31,882 nucleotides of DNA from UBA2206 sp049303905. Lineage in GTDB: Bacteria > Patescibacteriota > Minisyncoccia > Moranbacterales > UBA2206. The notes under the pieces were generated by a model that was not told the DNA's origin, ran no database searches, and was given only the letters and a program-made list of their open reading frames with translations. The DNA is taken from positions 1 through 31,882 of the forward strand of contig JBAQNP010000007.1 of assembly GCA_049303905.1 (NCBI GenBank), given 5' to 3'. Shown in pieces: positions 30,240 through 31,882 of the stretch (positions are counted from its first letter, which is position 1; each line of letters begins with the position of its first letter). The position numbers and the translations under genes were made by a program.

Positions 30240-31496
30240 ATGCTAAAAGCATCATTAATTCCAATTAAACTCGCTTTCAAAAGTCTTCGCAATAATCTAG
30301 GGCGGACGATTTTGTCGCTTCTGGGAATTGTGATTGGTGTAGTGAGTGTAATTTTAGTTTTGTCTTTTGGCTCGGGGGTCAAGGGATTTTTAGTAGACCA
30401 AGTTTCTTCTTTTGGGTCGGATATAATTCAAATTGAAGTCAAAGTTCCGAAAGTTTCTAAAACCTCTTCTCAGAATGCCAGTGGGCAAATGGGCGGAATG
30501 CAGATTACCACCTTGAAACTGGAAGATATTGAGGAAGTGGCCAAACTTTCTAATATTGGAGCATGGTACGGCGCGATTATGAATCAGCAGGTAATTAGTT
30601 ATGAGAATAAAAACAAGCAAGTATATATAATGGGAACAACCGCGGGGGTTTCCGAAGCGGATAAAAAGGCAGAAATAGAATCAGGCGTTATGTTTAGCGA
30701 GGATGATGACAAAAGTCTTCGACAAGTGGTGGTGCTGGGCTCGGAAGCGAAAAAAGATTTTTTTGGCGAGAATGAAGCAGTAGGAAAGGATGTGAAAATT
30801 AAGGGTCAAACCTATCGAGTAATTGGAGTTTTAAAAGAACGGGGAGCTACAGGATTTTTTAATTTTGATCAAACGGTTTATGTACCTCTTCGTACAGTGC
30901 AAAAAAAATTAGCCGGAATAGATCATTTGCAATTTGCGATTTTCAAACTCAAAGATATGGGGAAACTCGATCTAACTGTTGCGCAGGCAACTGATGTGCT
31001 TCGCGTAGAGCATGATATTGAAAATCCGGATGACGATGATTTTGCAGTCAATTCAATTGTGGAAGTTTTGGAGATTCTTAACAAGGTTTTTTTCTCGGTT
31101 AATTTGCTTCTTATCGCGCTCACTTCCATTTCGCTTATTGTTGGTGGAGTGGGGATTATGAATGTGATGTATGTGTCAGTGACGGAGCGGACATTTGAAA
31201 TTGGACTCAAAAAATCAATCGGCGCAAAAAATTCCCAAATTCTTTTTCAATTTCTTTTTGAAGCAATTTTCATCACACTACTGGGTGGAATTATTGGGCT
31301 AGCGCTAGGCTTTGGAATTTCCAAGCTGGGAGAAATAATCGCTGTGAGTTATGGCTTTAACCTAAAATTCCCCATCACTTGGTGGTCAGCCGTTATTGGT
31401 CTGGGCTTTTCCGCCGTGACAGGAATTGTTTTTGGATATTTCCCTGCCCGCCGAGCTTCGCAACTTTCGCCAATGGAGGCATTGAGAAAGGAATAA
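30240..31496 (+). CDS. ABC transporter permease, MacB/FtsX type (second)
   Basis: The protein has 418 residues. The layout matches the first permease: one N-terminal segment (about 22-46, TILSLLGIVIGVVSVILVLSFGSG), an extracytoplasmic core, and an FtsX domain with GGVGIMNVMYVSVTERTFEIGLKKSIGAKNSQILFQFLFEAIF and a terminal PARRASQLSPMEALRKE. Two non-identical permeases with one ATPase and one adaptor suggest a heterodimeric MacB-like exporter. The substrate is unknown. It is the last gene in the window and is followed by hairpins. Confidence 0.93.
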   Translation: MLKASLIPIKLAFKSLRNNLGRTILSLLGIVIGVVSVILVLSFGSGVKGFLVDQVSSFGSDIIQIEVKVPKVSKTSSQNASGQMGGMQITTLKLEDIEEVAKLSNIGAWYGAIMNQQVISYENKNKQVYIMGTTAGVSEADKKAEIESGVMFSEDDDKSLRQVVVLGSEAKKDFFGENEAVGKDVKIKGQTYRVIGVLKERGATGFFNFDQTVYVPLRTVQKKLAGIDHLQFAIFKLKDMGKLDLTVAQATDVLRVEHDIENPDDDDFAVNSIVEVLEILNKVFFSVNLLLIALTSISLIVGGVGIMNVMYVSVTERTFEIGLKKSIGAKNSQILFQFLFEAIFITLLGGIIGLALGFGISKLGEIIAVSYGFNLKFPITWWSAVIGLGFSAVTGIVFGYFPARRASQLSPMEALRKE

Positions 31497-31513
31497 AAAT
31501 ACTCCTCGCCACT

Positions 31514-31576
31514 TTCTTTTTGCCAAAAAAACTTCGCCTTACTTTTTCTTTCCGCAAGAAAAAGTAACAAAAAGAA
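31514..31576 (+). terminator. Two-tier hairpin after the export operon
   Basis: TACTTTTTCTT (31540-31550) and AAGAAAAAGTA (31556-31566) form a perfect 11-bp stem with a 5-base loop. An outer 9-bp pairing, TTCTTTTTG (31514-31522) with CAAAAAGAA (31568-31576), surrounds it. It is a plausible transcript end, though no T-run follows on the plus strand. Confidence 0.55.
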
Positions 31577-31618
31577 CTCTCAGCCGAGCTCACGCGCCAA
31601 TAAATTCTTCGTTCATCG

Positions 31619-31861
31619 GCTAAAATTTATAACTCTCCGCCAGCTGGCGGATCAAACAGGATAAATTTTTTAACGCCGACTCACTCGAATTTATAGTGGC
31701 ACGTTTCGCAAGGCTGAATTTAAGAAAAAAATAATTTTGTATTTGCATTTTTAATCCATCCTTGCGAAATAGAAAGAAATAAATTGAAACTTTTTCGCGT
31801 TAAGAAATTTATCCTGTTTGAGGCCCGACGCATTTGGTCGGGCCGAGTTATAAATTTTAGC
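31619..31861. repeat. Nested palindrome folding as a perfect four-way junction
   Basis: Outer stem: 31619-31635 pairs perfectly with 31845-31861 (17 bp). Left side hairpin: 31636-31651, TCCGCCAGCTGGCGGA. Right side hairpin: GGCCCGAC (31822-31829) / GTCGGGCC (31837-31844). Inner stem: 31652-31676 pairs with 31797-31821 at 24 of 25 positions. The four helices abut with no unpaired bases at the junction. Inside, TTTCGCAAGG (31704-31713) / CCTTGCGAAA (31760-31769) and AATTTAT (31688-31694) / ATAAATT (31779-31785) continue the fold. No gene is seen in 31497-31882. Confidence 0.9.
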
Positions 31862-31882
31862 GAAAAAGTTGAAAATTTATCT

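Noticed and set aside
1..31882. UGA recoded to glycine, as in some CPR lineages
   Set aside because: Genes such as the Fic gene, scpB, pgk and the MFS gene end at TGA at the expected length, and no conserved domain is interrupted by TGA.

Overview
The window looks like a chromosomal segment of a Candidate Phyla Radiation (Patescibacteria, Parcubacteria-like) bacterium. The reasons are its AT-rich composition, the near absence of Shine-Dalgarno sequences, a short archaeal-type aspartyl-tRNA synthetase, an ADP-forming acetyl-CoA synthetase fusion, tandem-receiver regulators without kinases, a four-helix-bundle (23S rRNA intervening-sequence-type) protein and a GxxExxY protein. TGA is used as a stop, so the Gracilibacteria/Absconditabacteria UGA-glycine code does not apply. 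The exact lineage cannot be fixed from this window.

Layout. 1-2011: two nucleotidyltransferase-based toxin-antitoxin modules (a small unknown partner plus an AbiEii-type protein; an MntA/HepT-type pair). 2083-3390 (minus): a nucleotide-sugar dehydrogenase, divergent from ispH. 3502-9999: ispH, a double-receiver regulator, aspS, an MFS transporter, a YbaK-type deacylase, scpA and scpB. 10131-12375: a D,D-carboxypeptidase and mraY (cell wall). 12442-17361: lower-glycolysis run pgk-eno-gpmI plus a PfkB kinase. 17467-20700: a TrpR/YerC-type regulator between twin palindromic operators, recQ, and a Fic protein with a phased-repeat promoter. 20861-26130: ADP-forming acetyl-CoA synthetase, a degenerate receiver with a zinc ribbon, recJ and an RNase HI-like gene. 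26235-31496: a MacAB-type export operon (adaptor, ATPase, two permeases) interrupted by two cargo-bearing inverted-repeat elements. 31497-31882: no gene, but an elaborate nested palindrome.

The most unusual feature is the set of inverted-repeat elements filling most gaps between co-directional genes. Several share one architecture (a short word iterated in one arm, its reverse complement iterated in the other) but use different words: TACGAA, GAAATTAG, CATGAAACATAT, ACTCGAAT. Two copies of one family, at 10013-10105 and 27985-28476, are nearly identical in their arms, but only the second encloses a four-helix-bundle gene. Another family encloses a GxxExxY PD-(D/E)XK-like gene. Two further elements fold on paper into near-perfect multi-way junctions: a three-way junction inserted in frame in the acetyl-CoA synthetase gene (21129-21192) and a four-way junction with no unpaired junction bases at the end of the window (31619-31861).

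Putative promoters are sigma70-like with 16-17 base spacers. Three place the predicted transcription start on the start codon, implying leaderless mRNAs.
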